DNA from: an uncultured Roseateles sp.
Lineage (GTDB): Bacteria; Pseudomonadota; Gammaproteobacteria; Burkholderiales; Burkholderiaceae_C
Length of the DNA stretch: 64,000 nt
Assembly: GCF_913777145.1 (NCBI RefSeq)
Contig: NZ_CAJYPS010000027.1
Coordinates: 186,001-250,000, forward strand
Direction: 5' to 3'
Shown here: piece after piece, positions 24,457 to 34,395 of the stretch
Position numbering within the stretch: position 1 is the first letter of the stretch
Layout: every line of letters starts with the position of its first letter
Notes under the pieces: generated by a model
The model's database searches: none
What the model saw: the letters and a program-made list of their open reading frames with translations, nothing else
Told to the model about the DNA's origin: nothing
Program-made: the position numbers and the translations under genes

Positions 24457-26172
24457 ATGATCCAAGCCAAGCAGGCGCTGCTCGCCGCACTCGCCGAAGC
24501 CCTTCAAGACATCGCCCCCGGTTCCAGCGCGGTCGCCGCGTTCGAGTCGCCCAAGCAAGCCGCGCACGGCGACTTCGCCTGCACCGCGGCCATGCAGCTG
24601 GCCAAGCCGCTCAAGGCCAACCCGCGCGAGCTGGCCACCCGCCTGATCGCTGCGCTGGAGGCCAAGCCGGCCTTCCAGACCTGGGTGCAGTCGCTGGAGA
24701 TCGCCGGCCCCGGCTTCATCAACATCCGCCTCAAGCCCGCCGCCAAGCAGGCGGTGGTGCGCGAGGTCGCCGAGGCCGGTGTGCGCTTCGGCTACCGCGG
24801 CGCGACCGGCAAGCATGTGATGGTGGAGTTCGTGTCCGCCAACCCCACCGGCCCGCTGCACGTGGGCCATGCCCGCCAGGCGGCGCTGGGCGACGCGCTG
24901 TGCTCGGTGTTCAAGACCCAGGGCCACGAGGTGACCCGGGAGTTCTATTACAACGACGCCGGCGTGCAGATCGCGACTCTCGCCAACTCCACGCAGATGC
25001 GCCTCAAGGGCTTCAAGCCCGGTGACGCCGAGTGGCCCGAGGCGGCCTACAACGGCGACTACATCCAGGACATCGCCGACGCCTTCCTGCGCAAGGAAAC
25101 GGTGAAGGCCGATGACCGTGAGTTCACCGCCAGCGGCGACATCGACGACCTGGACAGCATCCGTCAGTTCGCGGTGGCCTATCTGCGCCACGAGCAGGAC
25201 CTGGACCTGCAGGCCTTCGGCCTGAAGTTCGACAACTACTTCCTGGAGAGCAGCGTCTACCAGGGCGGTCAGCTGGAAGCGGCGGTGCAGCGCATCGTCG
25301 ACGCCGGCAAGGCCTACGAGCAGGACGGCGCGCTGTGGTTCAAGTCCACCGACTATGGGGACGACAAGGACCGCGTGATGCGCAAGAAGGAAGGCGGCTA
25401 CACCTACTTCGTGCCGGACGTGGCCTACCACGTCAACAAGTTCGAGCGCGGCTACACGCAGTGCATCAACATCCAGGGCACCGACCACCACGGCACCATC
25501 GCCCGCGTGCGCGGCGGCCTGCAGGCGCAAAACCTGGGCATCCCGGCCGGCTTCCCGGACTACGTGCTGCACAAGATGGTCACGGTGATGAAGGACGGCG
25601 CCGAGGTCAAGATCTCCAAGCGCGCCGGCTCCTACGTGACGCTGCGCGACCTGATCGACTGGACCAGCCGCGACGCGGTGCGCTTCTTCCTGATCAGCCG
25701 CAAGGCCGACACCGAGTTCATCTTCGACGTGGACCTGGCGCTGAAGCAGAACGACGAGAACCCGGTCTTCTACGTGCAGTACGCCCATGCGCGCATCTGC
25801 TCGGTGATACGCAACTGGGTGGCGCGCGGGGGTGACGAATCGGCGCTGGGTGGTGCAGACCTGACACTGCTGACCGCCCCGACCGAAGAAGCCCTGATGC
25901 TCAAGCTCGCCGCCTACCCCGACATGCTGACCGGTGCCGCCAGCGGCCTGGCGCCGCATGACGTGGCCTTCTATGCGCGCGACCTGGCCGGCGCCTACCA
26001 CTCCTACTACGCTGCCGAGCGCGTGCTGGACCAGGCGCCCGAGCTGAGCCGCGCCCGCGTGGCGCTGCTGGCCGCCACCCGCCAGGTGCTGGCCAATGCG
26101 CTGGGCCTGCTGGGCGTCAGCGCGCCCGAGCAGATGAGCCGCGACACCCCTGAATCCACGGAGACCGCATGA
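24457..26172 (+). CDS. argS: Arginyl-tRNA synthetase
   Basis: The 571-residue class I synthetase charges tRNA-Arg. It has the N-terminal Add-1 domain (1-110), the HIGH-type motif HVGH near 134, a KMSKS-like KISKRAGS near 385 and an anticodon-binding helical domain ending [12 protein letters not shown]. There is no Shine-Dalgarno sequence at the ATG; a -10 hexamer 6 bases upstream suggests a leaderless message. The stop overlaps the next gene (ATGA). The order argS, SPOR protein, dsbA is conserved in Burkholderiales. Confidence 0.97.
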   Translation: MIQAKQALLAALAEALQDIAPGSSAVAAFESPKQAAHGDFACTAAMQLAKPLKANPRELATRLIAALEAKPAFQTWVQSLEIAGPGFINIRLKPAAKQAVVREVAEAGVRFGYRGATGKHVMVEFVSANPTGPLHVGHARQAALGDALCSVFKTQGHEVTREFYYNDAGVQIATLANSTQMRLKGFKPGDAEWPEAAYNGDYIQDIADAFLRKETVKADDREFTASGDIDDLDSIRQFAVAYLRHEQDLDLQAFGLKFDNYFLESSVYQGGQLEAAVQRIVDAGKAYEQDGALWFKSTDYGDDKDRVMRKKEGGYTYFVPDVAYHVNKFERGYTQCINIQGTDHHGTIARVRGGLQAQNLGIPAGFPDYVLHKMVTVMKDGAEVKISKRAGSYVTLRDLIDWTSRDAVRFFLISRKADTEFIFDVDLALKQNDENPVFYVQYAHARICSVIRNWVARGGDESALGGADLTLLTAPTEEALMLKLAAYPDMLTGAASGLAPHDVAFYARDLAGAYHSYYAAERVLDQAPELSRARVALLAATRQVLANALGLLGVSAPEQMSRDTPESTETA

Positions 26173-26846
26173 GTTCCTCTTCCAAGTCTTCCGGCAACGC
26201 CAAGGGCCAGAAGGAAAAGGGCGGCTTCGTGCTGGGCCTGATCGTGGGCCTGCTGCTGGGCCTGTCGATCTCGCTGGGCGTGGCGCTCTACATCAACAAG
26301 ACGCCCATCCCCTTCATGAACAAGGTGCCGCAGCGCACCGCGGAGCAGGATGCCCAGGAAGCCGAGCGCAACAAGAACTGGGATCCCAACGCCCCCCTGG
26401 CCGGCAAGGCCGCGCGCAGCGCCAGCGGCGTGGTGAACGCCGCGCCGGCCTCCGCACCCACCCCGGCCACGCCGGCGCCCGCTCCGGCACCCGCCGCCAC
26501 GCACAACCCGGCCCCGGCTGCACAGCCGGCCGCATCGGCCGCCGCCCCCGCGGCCAAGCCCACGCCGGCCAAGCCGGAGGCCGCCGCCTCGGCCGCTGCC
26601 AGCGCCGAGCCCTATGTGTACTTCGTGCAGGCCGGCGCCTTCACGCGGCCGGAAGAGGCCGAGTCGCAGAAGGCCAAGCTCGCGATCCAGGGCTTCACCG
26701 CCAACGTGATGGAGCGCGAGCAGTCCGGCCGCACGGTCTACCGCGTGCGCCTGGGGCCCATGAACACCCGCGACGAAGCCGAAGGCCTGCAACGCAAGAT
26801 TGAAGGTGCAGGCTTCGAGGCTAATCTCGTCCGTGTACAACGCTGA
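26169..26846 (+). CDS. SPOR-domain cell-division protein (FtsN-like)
   Basis: The 225-residue protein has a short polar N-terminus, one membrane helix (about 19-38, [20 protein letters not shown]), a proline/alanine-rich periplasmic linker (75-140) and a C-terminal SPOR domain (about 150-222, [21 protein letters not shown]). SPOR domains bind denuded septal glycan. Topology matches FtsN, which activates septal synthesis. It overlaps argS by 4 bases. Orthology to ftsN is likely but weak in sequence, so no symbol is given. Confidence 0.85.
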   Translation: MSSSSKSSGNAKGQKEKGGFVLGLIVGLLLGLSISLGVALYINKTPIPFMNKVPQRTAEQDAQEAERNKNWDPNAPLAGKAARSASGVVNAAPASAPTPATPAPAPAPAATHNPAPAAQPAASAAAPAAKPTPAKPEAAASAAASAEPYVYFVQAGAFTRPEEAESQKAKLAIQGFTANVMEREQSGRTVYRVRLGPMNTRDEAEGLQRKIEGAGFEANLVRVQR

Positions 26847-26878
26847 CTTCCGCTCCCCCGACCCGAGGACCCGCCCCC

Positions 26879-27532
26879 ATGAAGCGCCGTGATTTCTCCG
26901 CCCTGATCGCCACCACCCCGTTCGCGGGCGCCGCCCTCGCGCAGGGCGGCCCGGTCGAGGGTCGGCAATACCTGGCCCTGGCCACGCCCCAGCCCACCAC
27001 GCCGGGCAAGATCGACGTCATCGAGTTCTTCTGGTACGGCTGCCCGCACTGCTACGCCTTCGAGCCCATCATCGAGGGCTGGGCCAAGCAGCAGGCGGCC
27101 GATGTGGCCTACCGCAAGGTGCACGTGGCCTTCCGCGCCAACGTGAAGATCCATCAGCGCATGTTCTTCGCGCTGGAGGCCATGGGCAAGGAAGCCGCCG
27201 CCCGTCCCGCGATCTTCGCCGCCATCCACCAGCGCGGCATGGGGCTGGATGATGTGAAGAGCCAGGCCCAGTTCCTGTCCAGCATAGGCATAGACGGCGC
27301 CAAGTACACCGAGGCCTACAACTCCTTCGGCGTGCAGAACAAGTGCACCCAGGCCGAGAAGATGCAGGACGCCTACCGCATCGACGGCGTGCCCATGGTC
27401 GCCATCGGCGGCCGCTTCCTGACCTCGCCCGGCCAGGTCGGTGGCGGCCAGCGCCTGTCCGAGGACGAACTCGGCCGTCGTGCGGTGTCGGTGATGGACT
27501 TCCTGGTCAACCGCGTGCGCACCAAGGCCTGA
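26879..27532 (+). CDS. dsbA: Thiol:disulfide interchange protein DsbA
   Basis: The 217-residue periplasmic oxidase has a short signal (MKRRDFSALIATTPFAGAALAQ, partly Tat-like), the active site CPHC in FWYGCPHCYAF (about 55-58) and the cis-proline loop DGVPMVAIGG. It donates disulfides to newly exported proteins and is recycled by DsbB. It follows the SPOR gene by 32 bases and is followed by a second DsbA-like gene of identical length after 7 bases. Confidence 0.92.
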   Translation: MKRRDFSALIATTPFAGAALAQGGPVEGRQYLALATPQPTTPGKIDVIEFFWYGCPHCYAFEPIIEGWAKQQAADVAYRKVHVAFRANVKIHQRMFFALEAMGKEAAARPAIFAAIHQRGMGLDDVKSQAQFLSSIGIDGAKYTEAYNSFGVQNKCTQAEKMQDAYRIDGVPMVAIGGRFLTSPGQVGGGQRLSEDELGRRAVSVMDFLVNRVRTKA

Positions 27533-27539
27533 GCCCGGC

Positions 27540-28193
27540 ATGCAACGCCGTGAACTGAACGCACTGCTGGCGCTGGGCGGCCTGGGCGGCTGGAGTGCCA
27601 CGCAGGCCGCGCCCACCGAGGGCCGCCAGTACCAGCGCCTGGGCCAGCCCCTGCCGATCGCGCCGGGCAAGGTCGAGGTCATCGAATTCTTCTTCTACCG
27701 CTGCCCGCACTGCTTCGCGTTCGATCCGCTGCTGGAGACCTGGGTGCACCAGCAGCCGGCCGACGTCAGCTTCCGCCGCGTGCCGGTGGGCCAGCAGGCG
27801 CTGCTCAAGCTGCACCAGCGCATGTTCTATGCGCTGGAGGCCATGGGCGCGATGAGCCCCACGGTGCACACCGGCATCTTCAACGCGCTGCACCGCCAGG
27901 GCGTGGAGGCCAATGACGAGGCCGGCGTGGTCGCGCTGGTGCAGCGCCTGGGCGTGGACCCGGCGCGTTTCCGCCAGGCCTTCAACTCCTTCGGCGTGCA
28001 GGGCAAGCTGGCCCAGGGCACCAAGCTGGCGGAGCTGTGCGGCGTGGACGGCGTGCCGGCGCTGGTCGTGGGCGGGCGCTTCCGCACCGGCCTGGGCCAG
28101 GGCAGCGCGCCCGGCAGCAGCGAGCTGGCCAGCGGGCAGCAGATGCTGGCCGTGGCGGACCACCTGATCAAGCTGGCGCGCGCCCAGGCCTGA
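27540..28193 (+). CDS. DsbA-like protein, tandem paralogue
   Basis: The second 217-residue DsbA-fold protein has the signal MQRRELNALLALGGLGG, active site FYRCPHCFAF and cis-proline loop DGVPALVVGG. It aligns along its full length with its neighbour, which shows a tandem duplication. Changes next to the active site (Gly to Arg before CPHC, Tyr to Phe after) could alter redox potential or partners. The gene is probably co-transcribed with dsbA. Whether it is an oxidase or isomerase cannot be told from sequence. Confidence 0.88.
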   Translation: MQRRELNALLALGGLGGWSATQAAPTEGRQYQRLGQPLPIAPGKVEVIEFFFYRCPHCFAFDPLLETWVHQQPADVSFRRVPVGQQALLKLHQRMFYALEAMGAMSPTVHTGIFNALHRQGVEANDEAGVVALVQRLGVDPARFRQAFNSFGVQGKLAQGTKLAELCGVDGVPALVVGGRFRTGLGQGSAPGSSELASGQQMLAVADHLIKLARAQA

Positions 28194-28238
28194 CGGGGCT
28201 GGGCCGGCCTAGAATGGCCAGCAACTTCCGTGCCGCCC

Positions 28239-28856
28239 ATGCCCCAGCGACTCCTACTCCTGATCGCCACCGCCCTGCTTGCCGCCCAGGCCCTGCCGGC
28301 CCGCGCGGAGAAGGCCGACCGGCTCAAGCCCATGGTCTTCACCTCGGACAAGCAGGGGCGCATCGACAACGTCAACCAGCACACGCAGCTGATTGGCAAT
28401 GTCGTCATCACCCGGGGCACCTTGCTGCTCAAGGCCGAGCAAGTGGATGTGCGCGAGACCCGCGACGGCTTCGCCCAGGCCTATGCCACCGGCAAGGCCG
28501 GCCAGCCGGTCAGCTTCCGCCAGGCGCGCGACGTGCCCGGTGAGGCCATAGAGGGCGTGGCCGACCAGCTGGAATACGACAGCAAGACCGAGACCGTGCG
28601 CTTCATCGGCAACGCCACCGTGCGCCGCACCCGCGGTGCGGCCGTGGCCGACGAGGTGACCGGCGCGGTCATCGTCTACGACAGCCGCACCGAGGTGTTC
28701 ACGCTGGAAGGCGGCCATGCCTCGCCCAACCCCAGCGGCCGCACCCGCATCGTGATGATGCCGCGCACGCTGCCGGCCGAGGGCGCCGCCTCGGCGCCGC
28801 CGGCCGCGCTGCCGCTGCAGCCGTCCACCACGCTGACCCCGCGCAAGCCCTCGTGA
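28239..28856 (+). CDS. lptA: Lipopolysaccharide transport protein LptA
   Basis: The 205-residue periplasmic protein has a signal peptide ending ARAEKADR and an OstA/LptA beta-jellyroll (about 30-160; [55 protein letters not shown]). A proline-rich C-terminal tail follows. LptA bridges the inner and outer membranes to carry LPS. The ATG at 28239 is chosen; GTG 28230 is an alternative. TAGAAT (28210-28215) may be its -10 box. LptC, usually just upstream, is absent. Confidence 0.9.
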   Translation: MPQRLLLLIATALLAAQALPARAEKADRLKPMVFTSDKQGRIDNVNQHTQLIGNVVITRGTLLLKAEQVDVRETRDGFAQAYATGKAGQPVSFRQARDVPGEAIEGVADQLEYDSKTETVRFIGNATVRRTRGAAVADEVTGAVIVYDSRTEVFTLEGGHASPNPSGRTRIVMMPRTLPAEGAASAPPAALPLQPSTTLTPRKPS

Positions 28857-29638
28857 TGACGGCGTCGACCGATACCCCCCGCAGCGACGTCGCCTGCGGC
28901 AGCCGCCTCGAAGCCGAGGGCCTGGCCAAGACCTACGGCGTGCGCCGCGTCGTGAAGGACGTGCATGTGCGCGTGGACTGCGGCGAGGTCGTGGGCCTGC
29001 TGGGCCCCAACGGCGCCGGCAAGACCACCAGCTTCTACATGATCGTGGGCCTGGTGCGCTCCGACGCCGGCATCATCCGCATCGACGGCAGCGAGGTGCA
29101 GCGCCTGCCCATCCACGCGCGCGCGCGCCTGGGCCTGTCCTACCTGCCGCAGGAAGCCTCCATCTTCCGCAAGCTCACTGTCGAGCAGAACATCCGCGCG
29201 GTGCTGGAACTGCAGCAGGACGAGCGCGGCAAGCCGCTGGCCAAGGCCCGCATCGAGGAGCTGCTGGACGGGCTGCTGCGCGACCTGTCCATCGAAGGCC
29301 TGCGCGACAGCCCCGCGCCCGCGCTGTCGGGCGGCGAGCGCCGCCGTGTGGAGATCGCGCGCGCGCTGGCCACCCAGCCGCGCTTCATCCTGCTGGACGA
29401 GCCCTTCGCGGGCGTGGACCCGATCGCGGTGCTGGAGATCCAGCGCATCATCGGCTTCCTCAAGAGCCGCGGCATCGGCGTGCTGATCACCGACCACAAC
29501 GTCCGCGAGACGCTGGGCATCTGCGACCGCGCCTACATCATCAGCGAGGGCGCCGTGCTGGCCGAAGGCACGCCCGAGGAGATCGTTGCGAACGCCGACG
29601 TGCGCAAGGTCTACCTTGGCGAGCACTTCAGGATGTGA
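28856..29638 (+). CDS. lptB: LPS export ABC transporter ATP-binding protein LptB
   Basis: The 260-residue ATPase has Walker A (GPNGAGKTT), Q-loop [11 protein letters not shown] typical of LptB, signature LSGGERRR, Walker B ([12 protein letters not shown]) and switch His (ITDHNVRE). It powers LPS extraction by LptFG. The ATG shares one base with the lptA stop (TGATG), so the two are coupled. The protein has an N-terminal extension of about 20 residues compared with E. coli. Confidence 0.95.
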   Translation: MTASTDTPRSDVACGSRLEAEGLAKTYGVRRVVKDVHVRVDCGEVVGLLGPNGAGKTTSFYMIVGLVRSDAGIIRIDGSEVQRLPIHARARLGLSYLPQEASIFRKLTVEQNIRAVLELQQDERGKPLAKARIEELLDGLLRDLSIEGLRDSPAPALSGGERRRVEIARALATQPRFILLDEPFAGVDPIAVLEIQRIIGFLKSRGIGVLITDHNVRETLGICDRAYIISEGAVLAEGTPEEIVANADVRKVYLGEHFRM

Positions 29639-29640
29639 GC

Positions 29641-29817
29641 ATGTTCAACCCCTCGCCCATCCTCGCGTCGCTGAACGCGAGCGAGTCTGGTCGGTCCCCC
29701 GAGGGGACGGCGACGCTTGCGGCATCGAGCCGCAAGCACATCGCCAGTGGGCCGGCTTGGGGCGGCCCGGCGCTCGGCCCTGAAGGCATCCCCATCGTCG
29801 CCGACGGGTCGGCATGA
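29641..29817. repeat. Three-hairpin spacer between lptB and rpoN, with an uncertain short ORF
   Basis: Three stems follow one another: 29662-29668/29675-29681, 29694-29699/29703-29708 and 29716-29723/29729-29736. An in-frame plus-strand reading frame of 59 codons spans 29641-29817 and overlaps the rpoN ATG by 4 bases with AGGA upstream. However, its composition follows the hairpins and resembles no family that I know. I regard the segment as a structured intergenic element; a coupling leader peptide remains possible. Confidence 0.5.
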
Positions 29818-31331
29818 AACAGACGCTGCAGGTCCGCCTCAGTCAGCATCTCGCGCTGACGCCCCAGCTGCAGCAGTCCATACGCCTGCTGCAGCTCTCC
29901 ACGCTGGAGCTGCACCAGGAAGTCGAGCAGATGCTGGCAAGCAACCCGCTGCTGGACGTGGAAGAGGACTACGGCGGCCCGGCGCCCGAGCCGGCCACCA
30001 ATGCGCCGCTTGAACACACGCCTGCCGACAGCGGCCCGGCCGAGGCCGCCGACACCGGTCACGGCGAGGCCGAGACCCGCGAGCTCAGCGCCGACGACTT
30101 CGGCGGTACCGAGCGGGAGGACTGGGCCAATGGCACCGAGGGCGACGACTTCGACGGCATACGCGAGCTGCCCAGCCACACCGGCAGCGGCGGCGACGAG
30201 GACGGCGAGCGCGAAAGCCAGGACAGCGCCGGCCTGTCGCTGGCCGAGCACCTGCTGCAGCAGCTGGCCGGCTGCCACCTCGCGCCCGAGGACCAGGCCG
30301 CACTGCGCGTGCTGATCGAATCCCTGAACGAGGACGGCTATCTGGAGGACTCGCTGGAGGAGCTGGCCGCTGCGCTCGCCCCCGACGAGGACGATCTCGA
30401 AACCCGCGAGGAACTGCTGGAGCGACTGCGCATCGCGCAGGCCCTGCTGCAGAGCCTGGACCCGGCCGGCATAGGCGCGCGCGACCTGTCGGAATGTCTG
30501 GCGCTGCAACTGCGCGCCCTGCCCGACAGCCCCGCCCGCACGGTGGCGATGCGCATCTGCGCGCAACACCTGGAACTGCTGGCCAAGCGCGACATGCGCC
30601 GGCTGATGGCCGAGACCGGCGCCGACGAGGCGCTGCTGCGCGAGGCCCAGGCGCTGATCACGCGGCTGGAGCCCAAGCCGGGCCGGCCCTTTGCCGGCCC
30701 GGCGTCCGCCGCGGTCGTTCCCGACGTCATCGTGCGCAAGGCCGGGCGCGAGTTCCGCGTGATGCTCAACCCCGAGGTCGCGCCCAAGCTGCGCATCAAC
30801 GAGCTTTATGCCAATGCGCTGCGCGCCACGCGCGGCGGCATCAGCAACTCGCCGCTGGGCGGCCAGTTGCAGGAAGCGCGCTGGTTCATCAAGAACATCC
30901 AGCAGCGCTTCGACACCATATTGCGCGTCAGCCAGGCCATCGTGGAGCGCCAGCGCGGCTTCTTCCAGCACGGCGAGCTGGCGATGAAGCCGCTGGTGCT
31001 GCGCGAGATCGCCGACGAGCTGGGCCTGCACGAATCCACCATCTCGCGCGTGACCACGGCCAAGTACATGGCCACGCCCTGGGGCACCTTCGAGCTGAAG
31101 TTCTTCTTCGGTTCCGGCCTCAACACCGAGGCCGGCGGCGAGGCCTCCAGCACCGCGGTGCGCGCGCTGATCAAGCAGTTCGTCGCGGCCGAAGACGCCA
31201 AGAAGCCGCTCTCCGACAGCGCCATCGCGGCCATGCTGGAGGAGCAGGGCATACAGTGCGCGCGCCGCACGGTGGCCAAGTACCGCGAGGCGATGAAGAT
31301 CGCGCCGGCGAATCTGCGCAAGGCGATGTAG
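29814..31331 (+). CDS. rpoN: RNA polymerase sigma-54 factor
   Basis: The 505-residue sigma factor has the glutamine/leucine-rich region I (SQHLALTPQLQQSIRLLQLSTLEL split across 9-35), an acidic region II (45-140), the core-binding domain, a helix-turn-helix and the RpoN box (ARRTVAKYRE near 485). It directs transcription from -24/-12 promoters with AAA+ activators. Position directly after lptB is conserved across proteobacteria; hpf, the usual next gene, is replaced by rlmL here. Confidence 0.96.
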   Translation: MKQTLQVRLSQHLALTPQLQQSIRLLQLSTLELHQEVEQMLASNPLLDVEEDYGGPAPEPATNAPLEHTPADSGPAEAADTGHGEAETRELSADDFGGTEREDWANGTEGDDFDGIRELPSHTGSGGDEDGERESQDSAGLSLAEHLLQQLAGCHLAPEDQAALRVLIESLNEDGYLEDSLEELAAALAPDEDDLETREELLERLRIAQALLQSLDPAGIGARDLSECLALQLRALPDSPARTVAMRICAQHLELLAKRDMRRLMAETGADEALLREAQALITRLEPKPGRPFAGPASAAVVPDVIVRKAGREFRVMLNPEVAPKLRINELYANALRATRGGISNSPLGGQLQEARWFIKNIQQRFDTILRVSQAIVERQRGFFQHGELAMKPLVLREIADELGLHESTISRVTTAKYMATPWGTFELKFFFGSGLNTEAGGEASSTAVRALIKQFVAAEDAKKPLSDSAIAAMLEEQGIQCARRTVAKYREAMKIAPANLRKAM

Positions 31332-31406
31332 GCGCCGCACGGGCCGCTCCACGGTCCGGGAGGCCAGGCGAAACACCCGCCGCCAAGGGGCGGCGACAAT
31401 GCAGGG

Positions 31407-32702
31407 GTGAGCCTGCCGAACAAGTTATCCCTCTTCGTGTCCTGCCCCGCCGGTGTCGAGCCGCTGCTGGAGGAGGAACTCAAGCGTTTCCTGCCACCCG
31501 GCGTGCGCAGCAAGGTCGAGGCGCTGCGCGGCGGCTGCGGCGTGCTGGGCACGGCCGAGGACGTGATGCGCATCAACCTCGAGAGCCGGCTCGCGCAGCG
31601 CGTGCTGGTGGAGATCATCGAGGGTCCCTACCGGCATGAGGACGACCTCTATGCGCTGGCCCGCCGCGTGGACTGGCGCGACTGGCTGACCCCCAGGCAC
31701 ACGCTGCGCATAGACACCACGGCCCAGCGCTCGCCGCTGAAGAGCCTGAACTTCGCCGCGCTGCGCATCAAGGACGCGATCTGCGACCAGTTGCGCGAGC
31801 AGCTGGGCGAGCGCCCCAGCGTGGACACGCAGCGGCCCGACCTGCCGGTCGTGCTGCACGTGGGGCCGGATCGTGCCGCGCTCTACGTGGACACCTCGGG
31901 CGAGCCGCTGTTCAAGCGCGGCTGGCGCGTGGACAAGGGCGATGCGCCGCTGAAGGAGACCCTGGCCGCCGCGATGCTGGCCGCCGCCGGCTGGCGCGGC
32001 ACACCCGAGCAGGGCGGTGCGCTGCACGACCCCTGCTGCGGCTCGGGCACCATCCCCATAGAGGCCGCGCTGATCGCCTGCGACTCGGCCCCCGGCCTGC
32101 AGCGCCGCTTCGCGTTCGAGCGCCAGCTGCCCTTCGCCACGCCGGCGATGAAAACCGTCTGGGGCGAAATGACCCAGGCTGCGCGCGCGCGTATCCATGC
32201 GCCGGCCGTGCCCATCTATGCCAGCGACGTGGCCTTCCGCATGGTGGACTTCGCACGCCGCAACGCCGAGCGCGCCGGCGTGGCGCAGTACATCCAGTTC
32301 AACGGCGGTGACGCGCTGGAGCGCCCGGCGCCTCAGCTGCCCGAGGGCCTGCCCGGCGCCATCGTGATGAACCCGCCCTATGGCGAGCGCATCGAGGTGC
32401 GCGGCAAGGCGGCCATGACGAGGGATGCCGGTGGCAGCGAGCAACGCGACGGCGGCGACGACTTCTTCCCGCGCCTGGCCGCGCACTGGAAGCGCCAGTA
32501 CACCGAGAACCCGGCCGGCTGGACCGCCTGGATGCTGAGCCCCGACATGAAGCTGCCCGGCAAGATGCGGCTCAAGGAATCGCGCCGCGTGCCCATGTGG
32601 AACGGCCCCATCGAATGCCGGCTGTTCCGCTTCGACCTGGTCAAGGGCTCGGCACGCACCCAGCCCGCGGGTGGCCCCGCCACGGATGAGCCCTCGGCAT
32701 GA
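31407..32702 (+). CDS. rlmL: THUMP-domain class I rRNA methyltransferase, RlmL type
   Basis: The 431-residue protein has an N-terminal ferredoxin-like/THUMP RNA-binding region (about 1-160), then a UPF0020 methyltransferase domain with DPCCGSGTIPIEAAL (AdoMet site) and the NPPYGERI catalytic motif. E. coli RlmL makes m2G2445 in 23S rRNA; the fused RlmK half is absent here, as usual outside enterobacteria. The GTG start at 31407 lies exactly 6 bases after GACAAT (31395-31400), which suggests a leaderless mRNA. Confidence 0.9.
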   Translation: MSLPNKLSLFVSCPAGVEPLLEEELKRFLPPGVRSKVEALRGGCGVLGTAEDVMRINLESRLAQRVLVEIIEGPYRHEDDLYALARRVDWRDWLTPRHTLRIDTTAQRSPLKSLNFAALRIKDAICDQLREQLGERPSVDTQRPDLPVVLHVGPDRAALYVDTSGEPLFKRGWRVDKGDAPLKETLAAAMLAAAGWRGTPEQGGALHDPCCGSGTIPIEAALIACDSAPGLQRRFAFERQLPFATPAMKTVWGEMTQAARARIHAPAVPIYASDVAFRMVDFARRNAERAGVAQYIQFNGGDALERPAPQLPEGLPGAIVMNPPYGERIEVRGKAAMTRDAGGSEQRDGGDDFFPRLAAHWKRQYTENPAGWTAWMLSPDMKLPGKMRLKESRRVPMWNGPIECRLFRFDLVKGSARTQPAGGPATDEPSA

Positions 32703-33246
32703 CCTGACCCCGCGCCGGCGGGCTCCATGGCGGGCGGCGGCTCTCGTGGCCACGCTGCTGGGTGCGCTCGCGGCGCCGGCCCAGGCCCAGGGCCCGGCCT
32801 GCCATCTGGTGTTCGGCCAGGCCCGCAACGGCCCCGCCCCCGGCGCCCCCGACTGGGAGGCGCTGAACCAGGACTTCAACACCGAGGTGACACGCACACT
32901 GGAGGCTGCGGGCCGGCATGCGGAGTCCATGACGGTGCCAGCGCTGGCCGTGGACCCGCAGACCGCCGGCCTGGCACTGCTGCAGCGCGCCGACGAGCTC
33001 GGCTGCCGCACGCTGGTGGAGACCACGGTGTTCGCCGACGAGCAGCAGACCCTGGTGCTGCGCCTGCGCGTCTACCCGCTGCTGCTGCAGTTGGACGAGC
33101 GCGCCAGCATCGTGGGCCTGCGCATAGGCTCACCGCTGTTCGTCACGCAACGCGAGCTGACGCTGGCCGCGCTGCCCCGGCTCAAGCCCGAGCAGATCGC
33201 GCGGCAGATGACGGACGAATACCTTCAGCGCGACGCCGGCCGCTGA
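32686..33246 (+). CDS. Exported hypothetical protein
   Basis: The 186-residue protein has a signal peptide with a long basic N-region (HDLTPRRRAPWR) and a cleavage site near APAQAQG. The mature part has two cysteines (GPACHLVF and ELGCRTLV) that could pair, and a conserved-looking C-terminus (LTLAALPRLKPEQIARQMTDEYL). I do not recognise a family. Its ATG overlaps the end of rlmL by 17 bases, and its 3' end overlaps the convergent transporter gene by 22 bases. Confidence 0.7.
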   Translation: MSPRHDLTPRRRAPWRAAALVATLLGALAAPAQAQGPACHLVFGQARNGPAPGAPDWEALNQDFNTEVTRTLEAAGRHAESMTVPALAVDPQTAGLALLQRADELGCRTLVETTVFADEQQTLVLRLRVYPLLLQLDERASIVGLRIGSPLFVTQRELTLAALPRLKPEQIARQMTDEYLQRDAGR

Positions 33247-34391
33247 GCCCAGGCCAGGCCGGCCAGCGCGGCCGCGCACAGCGCGATGGGCAGCAGGCTG
33301 GCGAGATTCATCCACTGCCAGCCGCCGGTCGTGACCAGCGCGCCCGAGGAGAACGAGGTCAGCGTCATCGTCGCGTAGACGCCGGTGTCCATCAGGCCCT
33401 GGGCGCGGGTCTTTTCCTCGGGGCGGTAGGCCTGGGTGAACAGCGTGGTGCCGCCGATGTAGAGGAAGTTCCAGCCCACGCCCAGCAGCAGCAGCGCACC
33501 CAGGAAGTGAGCGAAGTCCTGGCCGGCCAGCGCGAAGGCCACGCAGCCCAGGTTGAGCGCCACGCCCACGCTCATCACGCGCAGCACGCCAAAGCGCCGT
33601 ATCAGGCCGCCAGTGAAGAAGCTGGGCACGAACATGCCCAGCACATGCCATTGCAGCACCGTGCCGGCGTCGCCGAAGGGCAGGCCGCACTGGCCCATCG
33701 CGATGGGCGTCGCCGCCATCAGCAGGTTCATCACGCCATAGCCCAGCGCGCTGGCGGCCACCGCCACCAGGAACACCGGCTGGCGCGCCAGCTCGGCGCT
33801 GGAGCGGCCGCCCTCGCCCGGGCGCGGCTGGGCCAGCGCGGGGAAGTCGATCAGCGAGATCAGCAGCAGGCCCGCCAGCGCCACCGCGATCAGCAGCAGG
33901 TAGGCCCCGGCAAAAGGCGTCACTAGCAGGTCGCGGCTGAGCCGTGCCAGCGCCGGCCCGATGACCGCGCCCAGGCAGCCGCCGCCCAGCACCCAGGAGA
34001 TCGCCCGCTCGCGCTGGGCCGGCGCCACCAGCTCGGTGGCCGCGAAGCGGTACAGCGCCGCGTTCGCGTTGTAGTAACCGGCCACCAGCGTGGCCAGCAC
34101 CACGCCCCAGAAGCTGTGCTGCAGCACGCTGAACAAGGCGATCGCGCAGCTGGCCAGCGCCACCAGCAGGCCGATCTGGAAGCCGCGCCGGCGCCCGAAG
34201 CGCAGCTGGTGGCGGCCCACCAGCCGGGCCATCAGCGCGCCACCGGCCACATAGGCGCAGATGGGCAGCGTGGCCATCCAGGGCCGCGGCGCCAGCGCCA
34301 GGCCCACCAGGCCGTTGATGGCCATGAAGCAGATGTTGTTGGTGAGGAACAGGCCCTGGGCCAGCACCAGCAGCGCCAGGCGGCGGTTCAT
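33225..34391 (-). CDS. MFS transporter
   Basis: The 388-residue protein has about 12 hydrophobic segments in two halves. Features are an A-motif-like loop in the first half (GRHQLRFGRRRG after TM2) and an antiporter-like region. Start ATG 34391 (MNRRLALLVLAQGLF) begins at TM1. The gene lies 4 bases after rsmE and is probably co-transcribed. Family members include drug, sugar and metabolite exporters; substrate cannot be inferred. Confidence 0.85.
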   Translation of the reverse strand: MNRRLALLVLAQGLFLTNNICFMAINGLVGLALAPRPWMATLPICAYVAGGALMARLVGRHQLRFGRRRGFQIGLLVALASCAIALFSVLQHSFWGVVLATLVAGYYNANAALYRFAATELVAPAQRERAISWVLGGGCLGAVIGPALARLSRDLLVTPFAGAYLLLIAVALAGLLLISLIDFPALAQPRPGEGGRSSAELARQPVFLVAVAASALGYGVMNLLMAATPIAMGQCGLPFGDAGTVLQWHVLGMFVPSFFTGGLIRRFGVLRVMSVGVALNLGCVAFALAGQDFAHFLGALLLLGVGWNFLYIGGTTLFTQAYRPEEKTRAQGLMDTGVYATMTLTSFSSGALVTTGGWQWMNLASLLPIALCAAALAGLAWAQRPASR

Positions 34392-34395
34392 CACC

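Noticed and set aside
31425..33026. Long minus-strand frame opposite rlmL
   Set aside because: rlmL carries intact methyltransferase motifs; the antisense frame has none.
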